DNA from: Amoebophrya sp. AT5.2
Lineage: Eukaryota; Sar; Dinophyceae; Syndiniales; Amoebophryaceae
Assembly: GCA_005223375.1 (NCBI GenBank)
Contig: RXOD01003807.1
Coordinates: 1 to 62,008 of the forward strand
Length of the DNA: 62,008 bases
Direction of reading: 5' to 3'
Of the stretch, positions 31,501 through 42,700 are shown in pieces. Under the pieces are notes generated by a model. The model saw only the letters and a list, made by a program, of their open reading frames with translations. It ran no database searches and was not told the origin of the DNA. Position 1 is the first letter of the stretch; the number at the start of each line of letters is the position of its first letter. A program made the position numbers and the translations under genes.

Positions 31501-33481
31501 TTGGGGGGCAGCCGGCAAGCATGCGGGTTGGCCTTGCCCTTGGCGTTACGTAACTCTAACTGTGCAGCTATCCTATACCTATACCTTAGAGAAAAATAGT
31601 ATCTATAATGTATAAGTGAGTCAAAACAAAGTCAAATCGTACCGGAAAGTCATGCGTTTCCAGGAGCCACCGCACGATTTCCTGCTGGCCCTCTTTGCAG
31701 GCGAAGAAGAGACAGGTCTGGCCAAATATGTCCTTATGTTTTATGTCCGCGATGACAGACGGACAGGCAACAAAAATTTGCTAATCACGTTACACTGCGA
31801 AACAAACACAAAGCGGGAAAGGTAAACGATATCTGATTTCTCCATTAGTCGTGGCGACTTACGCGGGCGCTGTCCTGCGCGTGATGCTGTGGAGTGCGCT
31901 ATCGAACTGCGATGTCTTTCTCAAAGACCACGACCACGTCCAAGCCCTCGTCCTGGGAGGACCCTACTAACGACTGTGGCTCGGGCCGCTGCTTGCCTAA
32001 GCCACAGCGATTGCGATGACGATGTAGCTTTTTTCTATGAATTTATCATGTTAGCCTTTATTTCCTTGCACTTCTGCTGCACGAGCAAACTCGTGCCATT
32101 TACTATTTCTATTTTTACTTTCCCGCGGCCTAGTACAGCTTCACACTTTAACGGATGCATTTTTGATGCCGTTCGTTACTGTTGCCTTGCCCTACCCATG
32201 CCTATTGGCCTCCGTCCCTTCACCGGGGGAAAGTTTTTTGGAACCTCGGACAATGCAGCGAGTTTCCGCACGATTTGAAGGGGGCCGTTCTTAATTTGCC
32301 GCTCCTCGCTGTTGTCCACGGTTCTTGCACACGCGTAGTGAAAGTACGTCCGCTCCGAGGGTTTTGAGGTGTGTGCGACACTGCTCGGCGGCAACGCCGG
32401 GCTTGTCACGTGCGCTGAAGGTATAGATTTTGAAAATACGATTTATTACGGTACTTTACTTTTATGGTGCTGGTGGGGAATTGCGGGCGTCGAACCTCGC
32501 GCACACTAAGCTAGATCATCAATCAGTATAGGGTAGTAGTACGCTACAACTACTGCAGGAGCCATAGGTTCCACGCCCGGGCTTAATGAGCGTCGCTTGC
32601 GCACCGGCCTAAACCGTCAGTCAAAGCTTCGGACCAGCCTAAGTTTGCGCGACATGCCGCAGCAGGAAGCGTCAGCATGTCAGCCGTAAGGTGGGACTAA
32701 AACTCAAAACAACAGACCTCCACGCAGCGGCAAAGGACTCCACGGCCACCCTACTCCGCTCCCCCGTGTTTGTTCACTACCGAACACATCACCACCAATC
32801 CACGCGGTCTTGGAAAGTACAAGCAGATGTTAACTTGAAAGAAAATGCATCACCTACCAGGTCTTACGGTAGGCGAATCGCACCGCCAAAGAAGGGGGGT
32901 CACAAACGCGGACGGGCAGGGCAGAAGGGGAGTCCGAGCCCAGGGACTCCTGTCAGAAGCAGAGCAGAGGAGTTACTTTGAGTTTCGGTCTTTCTTTTAC
33001 TTTACTCCTTGAGCTGCGTTCTTATACCTCCGCATCCATTAGCATTTTATTTCGGAGTGAAGCAAGACCAAGACACTCATCGGCGGTGGTGAGGAGGCAA
33101 GAACATTCATAAAATTGCTCTGAGCTGCCCACAGAATCTATGAGTTCGTCCCCGCCGTTCGAGATCGACTATAGTACCGATGAAGGTCATGCTTTCAAGC
33201 AATTGCAGAGTGGAGGCGATGTCTCCCTGCACGAGGGCGGTAGCGAGCTCCCAGTCCCATTGGGCGTTGTAGAACTGATCAATCCATTTCTGCGAGTACG
33301 GCGAAGGGTTGAAGTTGTCGCCTCGAATCGACACCGACGGCTTGCTTAGGCCTCCCACCTGCATCCTATTATCGAGGAGCAGTGCGTCTGTATGTGTATT
33401 GGTTTCGATGGCGGTCCCCCCTCCTTTGCCTTTCTCCGGCCTTCGCTGTCGCCTTCGCCTTCCGCTTCGCTTCCCGCTCTC
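28584..33481 (-). CDS. Ankyrin-repeat/GNAT acetyltransferase fusion, at least 9 exons
   Basis: Exon model in reading order: 33481-33178, 32414-32224, 31780-31643, 31494-31237, 30622-30496, 30315-30081, 29871-29720, 29503-29256, 29117-28584. All junctions keep phase and the sum is 729 codons. The first four exons spell ankyrin units that run across the splices, such as PSERTYFHYACART, DIFGQTCLFFACKEGQQEIV and GLWPIHWAIWDLYMW. The middle has a Cys/Tyr-rich piece, HYGGCKYSCFYSQDKDAR. The end is a GNAT fold: a strand EERIVGFVFVKAVLP, then KEGKRGLGKLLFVAALEHI as the acetyl-CoA loop, then a C-terminal SVYGSNERAKNFYRKIGMKE. GNAT enzymes acetylate amines; the substrate is unknown, and the ankyrin part may choose it. 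The N-terminus is uncertain: an ATG at 33364 may be the start, or more 5' exons exist. Confidence 0.72.
30623..31236 (-). other. 614-base intron of the ankyrin/GNAT gene
   Basis: The donor GGG|GTGAGT is canonical. The acceptor is read as CCAAG|AAG because an in-frame stop at 30631-30629 forces an exon start just after it. The intron is three to four times the usual length here and contains a tidy plus-strand frame at 30647-30793. Confidence 0.45.
30647..30793 (+). CDS. Possible small plus-strand gene or exon inside an intron (doubtful)
   Basis: A 48-residue frame begins with ATG at 30647 and ends at 30793. It has good C/G-ending codons and a protein-like start, MNSFLSNQVTLNWREPYKDL. An acceptor-like TTACAG lies just upstream at 30630-30635, so it could be a last exon. 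Minus-strand frames through the same bases are also open, and a minus donor-like GTAAGC sits at about 30638. It may therefore be antisense to an unrecognised exon of the ankyrin/GNAT gene. Confidence 0.22.
   Translation: MNSFLSNQVTLNWREPYKDLAIHRRVDYFLTPKPKPKTHQHLQDTHYR
32415..33177 (-). other. 763-base intron of the ankyrin/GNAT gene
   Basis: Donor ATCG|GTACTA in phase 1, acceptor ACCTTCAG|CG completing the codon. It is the longest intron I propose. It includes a plus-strand frame at 32691-32981 with no recognisable features. A TTCGA-containing hairpin-like piece near 32490 was considered as a tRNA and rejected. Confidence 0.45.
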
Positions 33482-34975
33482 CTAGTGATTTTCTGAGGGA
33501 ATGGATGCTGGGGGGCGAACCCCAACGACTTTGAACAGCGAGCCGTTCGGCTTCGGCGTAGGAGAGTTCTGGCGCGCGGTTGCAAGTGGGCGGCCGAAGG
33601 AGGGCGACGAACTGAAATCTGTTGCTTCAGCGGCGAAAACCTTCGCTCCTGGCGTTCGGTTGAGAACGAGGCACACGAAGCGCGGTAGGACGACGACCAC
33701 GCTCACCACGACGCTGGTGCTTATCCTCAGCCGGCCGACGTCCCTCGTGGGGACCCCGCACGGGTCGTCCTCGTAAGTCCCGGCGCGGCTATACTTCCAA
33801 CTCTATTTCATGGGAAACGCGTCGTTTTCGGCCTCGGGTCGGGCTGGAGGCGGTCTCAGACGTGCTCTTCAGGCCTTGCCGCCGCTCTGACAGGGCCTTT
33901 TTCTGGGCATAGTCACATTGATTTACGTTGCTTTAGCAATGGATTTACACCACGCTAAACTATGAGGGCTGCTGCGCTCAGCAGAACCTCGACGCCTCTG
34001 CGGTCATTCTGTTTCCGTTCTGTTTCTGTACAACTAGTACTTAGACCGTGTCACTGAACAGCGCGCCATTGATTTATACAAGTGCTGCTTTTTTATCACG
34101 TCAACGAGAAGAGCGGGGTTCGAGTTCGAAGCTCGCGCGCATTGATTATTTAGGCCTCATGTTCTTGTACCATTGCTACACTTCATACAAGGGACAAAAT
34201 CGTGGAAAAATCGGCCTCGCCAGTCGGTGCTCTGTTCACCTCCCCTGTTGATTTCATGTGCTCGTGTCGTCTACTCAAGGAAGGAGAACGACGGGCCGTA
34301 AAATAATGCGAAAAAGTACATTGTGGGAAATGCGACTGCACTTCCACTCATACATCATCTAGTTTTCGGCACGGTAGCTCCATACTCTTCCCTGTAGGAA
34401 GCATGACCACTTTTCTTTCAGTCGCTTGATACGAAGAGCTGCGCGAAGGCGAAGTGCTCAATAATTACATACGAAGAGCTCGTGAGAACCACTGCTGCAA
34501 TGGTGCGCTGTGACGCTGCGAGATGAGTAGACTGACGGAAGATATTTGCTTTTTGAACTTTCCTGTGGATCTGTGGGCTTATCGTTCGGCCCACGAGCAC
34601 GAAGCAAGTCTGAAGCTGAACCGGATCCAATAGGCAGGAGGCACTTCGAGATATCTGTTCTTGACAAACAACTTGTTCTTATCTCATTGATTCTGAGCTC
34701 TTTTCGCACATGCCAGCGAGAGAGCGAAGGCAATTCACGCCGGAAGACTACCAGCTTTTCTCAGCGGACCAAAAGCGCGCAGGTGCACCTGAACAGCCGT
34801 GGAAGACTAGAGTGCTCAAGAAATTTGTTGCCGGACGGACACGATTGATTCACAAAGAGTCCTGAAAAACCAACAAGAATTCACGTCGTTGGTTTTACTT
34901 TTCTTGGAAAGCAAGGTATCCGTGACACAGTCAAGTAGGAAACGAGCTGCTGGGACCACTCGAGTACTAGAACCG
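33482..34975. other. 5' flank of the ankyrin/GNAT gene, possible extra exon
   Basis: Minus 33709-33482 is open and encodes a hydrophobic stretch STSVVVSVVVVLPRFVCLVL in the same frame as the first ankyrin exon, separated only by a TAG at 33484-33482. It could be a 5' exon with a membrane anchor, joined through a short intron. The plus strand is also open at 33501-33776. From about 33800 to 34975 I see no gene; a 12-base direct repeat, atacgaagagct, lies at 34429-34440 and 34469-34480. Confidence 0.35.
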
Positions 34976-37900
34976 CTACCTCCCCAGCGGCACGAAGAGC
35001 AACTCCTCGAGCGTGGGGATCCATTTTTTCGAGTAGTCCTGCCACAGCTTCGTTTCCAGCCAGATCCTGGCGACGTGAATGTCGCCGTCCGCGGCTTGCA
35101 GCGATTCCTCCAGCCCCTGGTCCTTCAGGTTCAGCAGCACCCCGTTTCGCAACAGGTCCTGCCCGATCTCGCAGACGATCTCGTACAACGCCTGCACATT
35201 AAAGAAGAAGTAGGACGTAAGACACTTATTGAAAGGGGCTCAAAGGAGCAGCAGGTTGTACTTTTACAGCAAGGTGAAGGTGGTCTTTTTTTTCTGCATC
35301 AAAAACTCAGTTAAAAAAAAAATCGAGCGCGAAAATATACTCCGATCTTGAAGGTCCGCAGACTGAGCAGCAGGTGCCGCAGTTTCCACGAGTCTGGCGA
35401 GTACTGGTGGCGCCCCCCGCCACCGGGGTGGAATCCCCTTAGGCTCCTCCGATCGAGCACGCTCGTATCTAGCAGTCCCACCGCCTCGGCGCGCCACGTG
35501 GTTCGGCTCTGCAACAGATCGTAGCCCCAGGCGGCCAGCAGGATCTCCACGCAGCGCGCGTAGCCCTCGCTCCAGTCGGCGTCGTCGCGAAGCATACCCA
35601 CCACCTCTGGGGCGATCACAAAAGACTCCTCGGTGCGGAACGTCGGCAAATGTATCGGGAACATGTAGGGCATCATGTAGTCCGAAGAATCCCGAATCTT
35701 ATGCCACTGGATCAGGTGGAACCACTGCTCCAGGTCGCGGAAACACGGCTTCTTCTTCAGCTCGCCGCCGTACTCATACAACATGCCAGAAGCAGTGGCG
35801 GCAGAACCTGATGATGTTAAAAAAGGTGTAAAAGTGCTTGTTTGTTACGCTTGAGGTGGAGGAGGAGGACCCCCGAGGAAGGATTGAATCAATAATTTCA
35901 AGGGCTTGGCGGGACAATGAAACTGTATCTGTAGTTGTAGTACCGGCTCCCGCCCTCGTGTCGTTTTCGAACAGCAGCCTGCTTCGCAGCGTGCCCGCCC
36001 GCGACACGAAGGGGTCTGCCTCTGGCCTGGCCGGCGCGGTCTCCACGCGCGGGATGAAGATGTCTACCGCCACTTTTCCGTGGCCCTCGTGACCGAGCAG
36101 CCGTGCCGCCATCAGTTTGGAGTGCGTCAGCGCCACCGGGCCGGACGTGTAGATGGGGACGGTTTCGCCCCCGAACGCCGGTCGCATCGAAACCTGCACA
36201 GTAAATGGCGGCTCCACGTTGCATCCGTACGGCTCCATCAGTGTCACACGCAAAAACACAAGCCGGATCAGGCTCGCCGGCCGACGCGTCGACGCGCCTG
36301 CATCCTGATTGCCTGCTCGTGATGCCTGCTTCGCCTTAGCTGCATTTCCTTTTCCAGTTCCACTGTCTTTCGCCCCTCCAACGCCTCCAGCCGCGTTCCC
36401 GTAGCTCCCGGCCTCCGTAATGGAATCTGTCAGCAGCGTGTCCACCTTGTCGAACATCTGTGCGGAGCAGACCAGCTCCATTTCGTTCTTTGTTTGCTCG
36501 GCCACCCGCACGTTGCACGAGTGCAGCTGTTCCGGGTGCCGGCCCGCCACCTTCAAGTGCTCCACGTTCGGCAAATATTTCCCGCCCACGCGCTTCCCAT
36601 TCGCCAAAACCTCGATCAGGAAATCGGGCGTCCGTGCCGCCCACGTGTTCGGGTTCAGGTTCATCAAATACACCCTCTGTGGCTGCGACTCGAGGTCCGC
36701 CCCGGGGGCATTTGTTGTACCGGAGCCTTGGAGGCCACCGTTGTCGTCCTCGAAGTACGCTTCTGTGTTTGCGAAGACCGCCTTCGCGCTGTCGTACAAC
36801 TCCTGGGTCGCGCGCCGCCGCGTCAGGTGCGGGTGGTACTTACTGCTCGCCTGCGGCGCGATAGTGTTCGCACCCACGGCGCCACCTTTAGCGCTCGTTG
36901 TTCCCCCAGCACGACCGCCTCCGGTTGTAGATGAGCTCGAACTTCCGGCGCCGCCTGTCTGCGCGATGCCCACGCTCCCGCCGAACTCTCTGTCGGCCGT
37001 GGACATGATCACGGGCGCGGCGTCGTCCTTGTTCGCCAGGCTCAGCGTGTCCTCGCGGTGGCGCCACCCGCCGAGCAGCCTGTCGCCGAGGCCGGGCAGA
37101 TTGCGGTGGTGCTGGAGGTGCGCGCTGGCGGAGTACACGTCGGCGGAAATCATATTTCCGGACTGGGCCGAGGACGCGCGCCGCCGGTTCAGCCGGATCC
37201 ACTCGTTAAACGCGTCGGCGCTCTGCAGACAGTTCTCCAGCTCCTTGGGAAACAGGGAGTCCAGGTTGGCCTTGGTGTTCAGCATCTTGCGGCAACCAAG
37301 ACACTCGCGGTTGCACTCCGCATCCGTCTCCAGGTCAATCTGTGATCGATTGAAGAGGAACGAGACGGCTTTTCTATCTTTCATCAGGGGGGGGCAGCAA
37401 TAAAAGAACACAACGAACTATGTATGACCACAATCCATCACTGATCACTCTACTACCGTAGAGAGCGCAAGGGCAAGACTGCACTACGTTTTTTATGTAC
37501 TTACCTTCCCCTGCACGAATGCTCTCTCCAGGACTCTCCGCAGTTTCACGTCGTCGTCCTTGATTGTGCACTCGTGGCAGAAGTACACCTTCCAATTGGG
37601 CAGCGTCGAGAGCGGCACCAGGAAGTCGCTTGGTTTGTTCTGCAAAGATTGGACTTTGGACGCCGAGCTGTACGCATTCGCCCCTGCTGGCAGGAGCCCT
37701 GACGATGCTGAATTTCCGTTCTTGCCGCGGTGGCCCTTCTTCTTGCCGAATCCAAACTCGCTGTCCACCAGCCCCTCCACGAAGTGGTTCGTTCGCCGCT
37801 CAATCGCCTCCTTCCGCATTATCGCCCGCGTCGCGGCCTCTTGCTCGCGTTGCCTCAATTTTCGGATGACGCCGGCCGAACCAGATGCCGCTCCTGTCTG

Positions 37901-39052
37901 ACCCCCGCTCCCCGTTTGACTCCCGCCCTTCTGGCCGAGGCGGCCCAGGGCGCCGCCGGGAGAATTGCTGCCATCGCGGCCGGCCGGGGAGTAGCTTCCC
38001 GACCTGGAAATAAAGCGCGAGTTTTGCTGCGCGGACTTCACTTGGTCCTTGAAGCGGCGCCTCGCGTCCCGCAGCAGCTGCCGCTGAATCTCCTTTTCGG
38101 TCAATGGCCGCTCATCACGACCACTCATCTGTCTGTGTGAATGTTCCATCGCGCCACTGATTTTAACGCCACCGTGACCAGACGGCTTACCCTTACCCGC
38201 ACCGCCGCGCGACTGCGGGTAGAAAAGAAGCGCGGGCTGATTCGTGCCGTTTTTCGCCTTCCCTGCCCGCGACGAGGACGAAGGCGTCGCCCCAGACGAC
38301 GAAAACGCGACCTTGCGCAAGTTCGTATTGCGCCCATTCGGCGACGACGACGCGCTCCCGCCGGCGGCGCTCCCGTCCGCTCCCCTGTTGTTCCGCACCC
38401 CGTTTTTCTTTTGCCCGAGTTTAGTGCCACCTGCAAGCTCTTTCTGCGTGTCCCCCGCAACGCCCGTGTCTGCGTCGTAGACGGCTCGTTTCATAAGCGC
38501 GAGGCGACTCAGCCTCTTTTTTGTCCCCTCGCTCATGTCCGGCGCGTTCTGCACCCCCTCTCGGATCTGCTTCAGCTCGTGCTGAAAGTGGTCGCTTGGC
38601 AACGTGTACAATCGCAAAATCTCCTCGCCTTCGCTCAGGCTCGAGTCGGAGCCCGAGGCGTGGTCGACGCCGGCGTGCTTCACCCTGCCCGTTTTTGCGT
38701 TCACCAGCTCGATGCCGGAGGTGGCCAGTCGCTTCTCCATCGCGCGGTCCCGCGAGAACCGAGCCAGTGTGAGGCAACGCCGCCGGATCTGCTGCAGGTC
38801 CTCGGGCGGGTGGGCGGGGAAGATCACCTCCAGTTTCCCCAAAACCCGCTCCACGTCGGCCTCCGTGCGAATCAGCAAAAACTCCTTGCCGTCCGGAAAA
38901 AAGTCGCGGTACAGGGAGCGAAACTGCGGAACCTCATAGTACAGCACGTGCCGCACGTCGTCCGAAGTGTGCTCGGGAGTAATCAGCCGAATCCTCGGAG
39001 CCTCGCCCTGCTCCTTGTCGACATCAGGAATGGTCAGGGCACTCATGTTCAT
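34976..39052 (-). CDS. Large protein with intron-split cysteine cluster, unknown function
   Basis: Four exons in reading order: 39052-37505, 37339-35849, 35772-35341, 35191-34976, giving about 1228 residues. The first and last introns are clear GT-AG (GAAG|GTAAGT ... ATCACAG|ATT, 165 bases; CGGA|GTATAT ... GTGCAG|GCG, 149 bases). The middle one is set at 76 bases (AGC|GTAACA ... TATGAG|TAC) only because the frame must change there. The N-terminal ~110 residues are ordered (LLIRTEADVERVLGKLEVIF) and a basic Ser/Gly-rich stretch follows. Across the first splice, VYFCHEC and AECNRECLGCRKM place five cysteines as in a zinc-binding module. Later ordered parts include RVYLMNLNPNTWAARTPDFL. No family is recognised. 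Confidence 0.68.
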
Positions 39053-39732
39053 GTTGGTTGATGGTTATTAACCGTCAGTATCAAGACTAAGAAAGTACTC
39101 AGTAGTGTAGAAAAGTATAACGAAAAAATCGATTGAAGTAGCAGCCAGAACTGGAAGAAGCTTTTTGCACAGGAGCGTGTGGTTCTGGTTGTTCTTGTTT
39201 GCTACTGGATCGAGGAAACACGAATCAGTCACGAAATTCGTGCAGCAAGACAACCGAGTTACAGACGAGTAGAAGAGGCTAGCTTTTCGAGATGCAAGCG
39301 ACTTCACGAAGGCTGATGAATCGATGTCATCCCCATTCGAGACGTGCGCTCCGAACGATACCAGGATATGTACACACCGCTCACTTGACTTCTGCATTAA
39401 CTCCTCTCTAACGATTCGCTCGCGACCAACATATCTGGCTCTTTGCAACGAACCTTCAGCAGGGGTGATCATACGGGACGCACGAATGCCACGATTGCGT
39501 ATTTGAGGCTCTGCTGTGAAGGAGGTTGACACTCATTCATTTGTTGTCTCGAGCTCGACTGATATCGCTTACTACGTCCTCGCAACAGCGGACCATGCGG
39601 AGCAGCAGAAGCAGTTGAACAGCCTATGAATCGCCTTCGTCCCTTGTGTACCCACGCCGCGCGGCACCGGCCACGGGGATCGATGATGTTGATTTTGATG
39701 ATAAACTCGCTTCCACTAGACCGCCCCTCAGA
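39053..39732. other. Spacer, no gene seen
   Basis: About 680 bases between the torsin-like gene's stop and the next gene's ATG. A minus frame at 39068-39532 is open but has poor codon bias, and I take it as chance. Confidence 0.45.
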
Positions 39733-42700
39733 TCAGAGTTCTCCGTCGCCTCTTCTGCCCCCCGGCCCAGGGGTCGACGGCACTCCACCGCTCCCTGCTC
39801 CGCCCGCTCGATCTGAAGGAGCAGAGGAGAACAACGTTTCTTCCTTTAGGCAGCCCAGCTTGCTTTCGCTCGCGATCTCTGGCGGCTTCACCGGGTGCCC
39901 GCCGAACGAGCCGCTCTCGCCCATACCGGCCCACGCGGCGAGTCCCCCGCCCTGGGAGTGCCGCCATTCCGGCACCACCAGCACCTGGCTCACGAACACC
40001 CACTTGTTCTCGATGTAGTCGTCGCACTGCCGCTCCTGCTCGCTCCGCGTGAGCCACTTGTGGATCTTCCAGAAGGCGTGGCCCTGGAACCGCACCAGAA
40101 TCGTCCCATAGAACGGGTTCGGCGAAATCTGCTTCACGAGCGGCCGCCGGTCGATCGTGCTGCACCAGTGCGCGTCCTTGTTCCCAAAGTGGCAGGTGGG
40201 CGCGAGGATGTTGAAAGTGGCGGAATTGCGGTCGGAGCTTGACGAAGCCGCACTGCCGGAGCCGCCGATTGTATTCGCACCGTCGTCAAAATCGGCGCAC
40301 TCCGCCGGAAGCGAGCTGGGCATCACCACCTTCACGTCGTACAGCTTGTGGTGCGGGCAGGCGGCCGTCCAACTCTTCTCAATCTCTTCGATCTGCTCGC
40401 GAAGCGTGCGGCCGTCATTGCGAAAGTGCCAGGACAGTGGCTTCACCGCAGCGGACGAACTACTGGTGTCGTCTTCGCTTCCGGACGTGGCCAGCCTGCC
40501 TCCGTCTGGTGAAGAAGCCGAAGCAGAGGCGTGAGGAGATCCGCCGTCAGGTGGTCCAGGAGCTCCGACCCTAGCGCCAGCACCGGCCGCGCCACTTGCA
40601 CCCGCCACAAAAGCGGCGTTTGTGATTTCAGGGCGTCGCTTCCGCGCGAGCAGAATAATCAAGTCGGCGAAGCCCCAGTGGAACAGCTGACGCAAGTGGA
40701 ACCCGAGCCCCTCCGACACAAATCGCTGTACGTCTACCACGTGCTTGTTTTCCGTAGTGTCACTGTGCGGGTCGCTCGAGGACGTCGCTCCCCCATCCGA
40801 CAGGCTGAGCGCCGCCACCTGTGCGGGATTCGTTTCCGTCGGAGACAGAAACACCACGAGCACGATCTGGTGCTCCCGGGCTGCGTACGAGCTCCCCCGC
40901 CGATTGCTCAAGCCGCTCAACGTCCAGGAACTCCCGGCCGTTGACGTCGATTTTCTAGCCGCCGCTCCTCCGGAAGACGCGCTAGCACCCGTCGACCTTT
41001 TTCCTTGTTTTTTGCTCGCGCTTGTTCCGCCCGCGGCCTTCACCAGCTGGTCTTGGCGCATCAACATCTGCTGTATCTTCGTTTTCAGCAAGAAGCACAC
41101 GCCCCCCAGGCACTGGCTCTTCACCTCGCCGCGCACCAGCCGCTTGATGCTGGTGCGGAGGTTCCGCGGCGCCTCTCCCGCCACCACTTCCTCGATGCCA
41201 GATTTGGCGAACTCGACCGGGTAGCTGCTGTCGAAGTTCAACAGGATGCCCGAAATCTCCAGTCCGTAGCCCTCCCGCGCGTGCGCCACCTGGGACTGCA
41301 GGAGGCGCGGCAAATCGTCCTCTTGGAAGGTCTGGATCAACATGCGCTCCGCGAGCTTACCCCAGTGGTTCAGGGCCTCCGTCTTGAATATCATTCCATT
41401 CGCGCCCAGCACCACGAAGTGGGGAAACTCCGACAGCCCCTTCGCGATGTACTTCCCGGACCTATTCGAGGACGCCTTCCGCAGCTTCGCCTGCGTCCAC
41501 TCCGAGGACTTCTCCAGCGCGCAGAAATCACAGAAGCTGCCACTGGAGGACGCAGCAGCGCTCATTGAAGATGAGGACGAGGTGGAAACCACCGTTTGCT
41601 TCGTTTCGCCCGCTGCTCCAGCTGCTGCAGTTCCGCCATTTTCCACATCGTCACCGGCGTCCACCACGCAGCAGCACCCCCGGTACTCGCATTCCTCCCG
41701 CGACAGCGAAATGCCGGGAAGCGCGCAGCTTGTCAACCCCTCTGTGGCCGCGAACAGCTCCAGGTCCTGCGAGGTTGACGTTTTTGCTCCTGCTGAGCTC
41801 TTGCTCTTCCCACCTCCTTTTTTCATCCTGTCCTCCGAAATGAAGAGCTCCCGCAGTGCCGCCGCCTGCTGGCTCACATCGTGGCACCGCCGCTGCACCA
41901 GGTCCTGCACGGGGAACGTTGAAGTAAGAGTAACCGCCTTTTTCATCGACATCGCGCTTTTCTTCACGTTGCCGACGAACGCGTCGGTAAGCTCGTCAAA
42001 CTGGCGGTCCAGGTCGCTGTTCCGGTTGCAGTAATCGTCCGCACACCAGCCGTCGTTGGACGTGATCACGAAAAGCGTGCCGCGGCACTTGTTCGAGAAC
42101 TGCAGGCACCGGGTCAGGACGCGCGTGATGCGCTCGGTGTCGCGCCAGCAGGGCAGGTCGTCGAACACGATGATTTTCATCGCACCGTTTGCAGCACCGT
42201 CGTGCTCGTTCAGAACGTCGTCGATCTTCACGTAGAACTGCTCGGCGGAAATGAACGAATCCTCCGTCACAAAAATCGCCACGTGCTGCGAACTAGAACT
42301 ACCCCCCGAAGAACTGCTGGGGCCAGATGAGCTGAAAGACGCGCTGGCGTTTGGCCCTGTGTTTGCACCCGCGGTACCGCTTGCCGCGCCTCGTCTGGAA
42401 GAACCGACTCTGTGGTCGACGGAGCGCTCGCTGTGTGCGGACGCAGCCCCGGCTCCGCTTACGTCGATGTTTTCGAGCGCTTTCGCAAGGATATTGGAGA
42501 TGTACGTTTTCCCGGTTGCGAAATGACCGTTGAACACGAGCACCTGCATCTCGCTCGAGGCGTCCCACTGCGTCAGCACTTCCATCAGGTGCGCCTTCGT
42601 CGATGCCTCTTCCACGATGAAACTCTGCAAGTCGCACGCCACCTGCCGCAGGTCGTCGCCCTGAAGCGCAAACGCGGGTGCGAAGAAAAAACGACCCCAT

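Noticed and set aside
32480..32540. tRNA gene in the long intron
   Set aside because: A GGTTCGACGCC T-arm-like piece is present, but no matching acceptor stem or anticodon arm could be folded at the right distance on either strand.
33482..33484. Stop-codon reassignment (TAG read through)
   Set aside because: An open frame continues past this TAG, but other genes use TAG, TAA and TGA as stops and a short intron explains it equally well.
36420..37403. Plus-strand open frame of 327 codons
   Set aside because: Opposite the second exon of the cysteine-cluster gene, whose splice sites and neighbours support the minus strand.
38141..39061. Plus-strand Arg-rich frame of 306 codons
   Set aside because: Arg-rich composition is the usual shadow of Ser/Ala/Pro-rich codons on the other strand.
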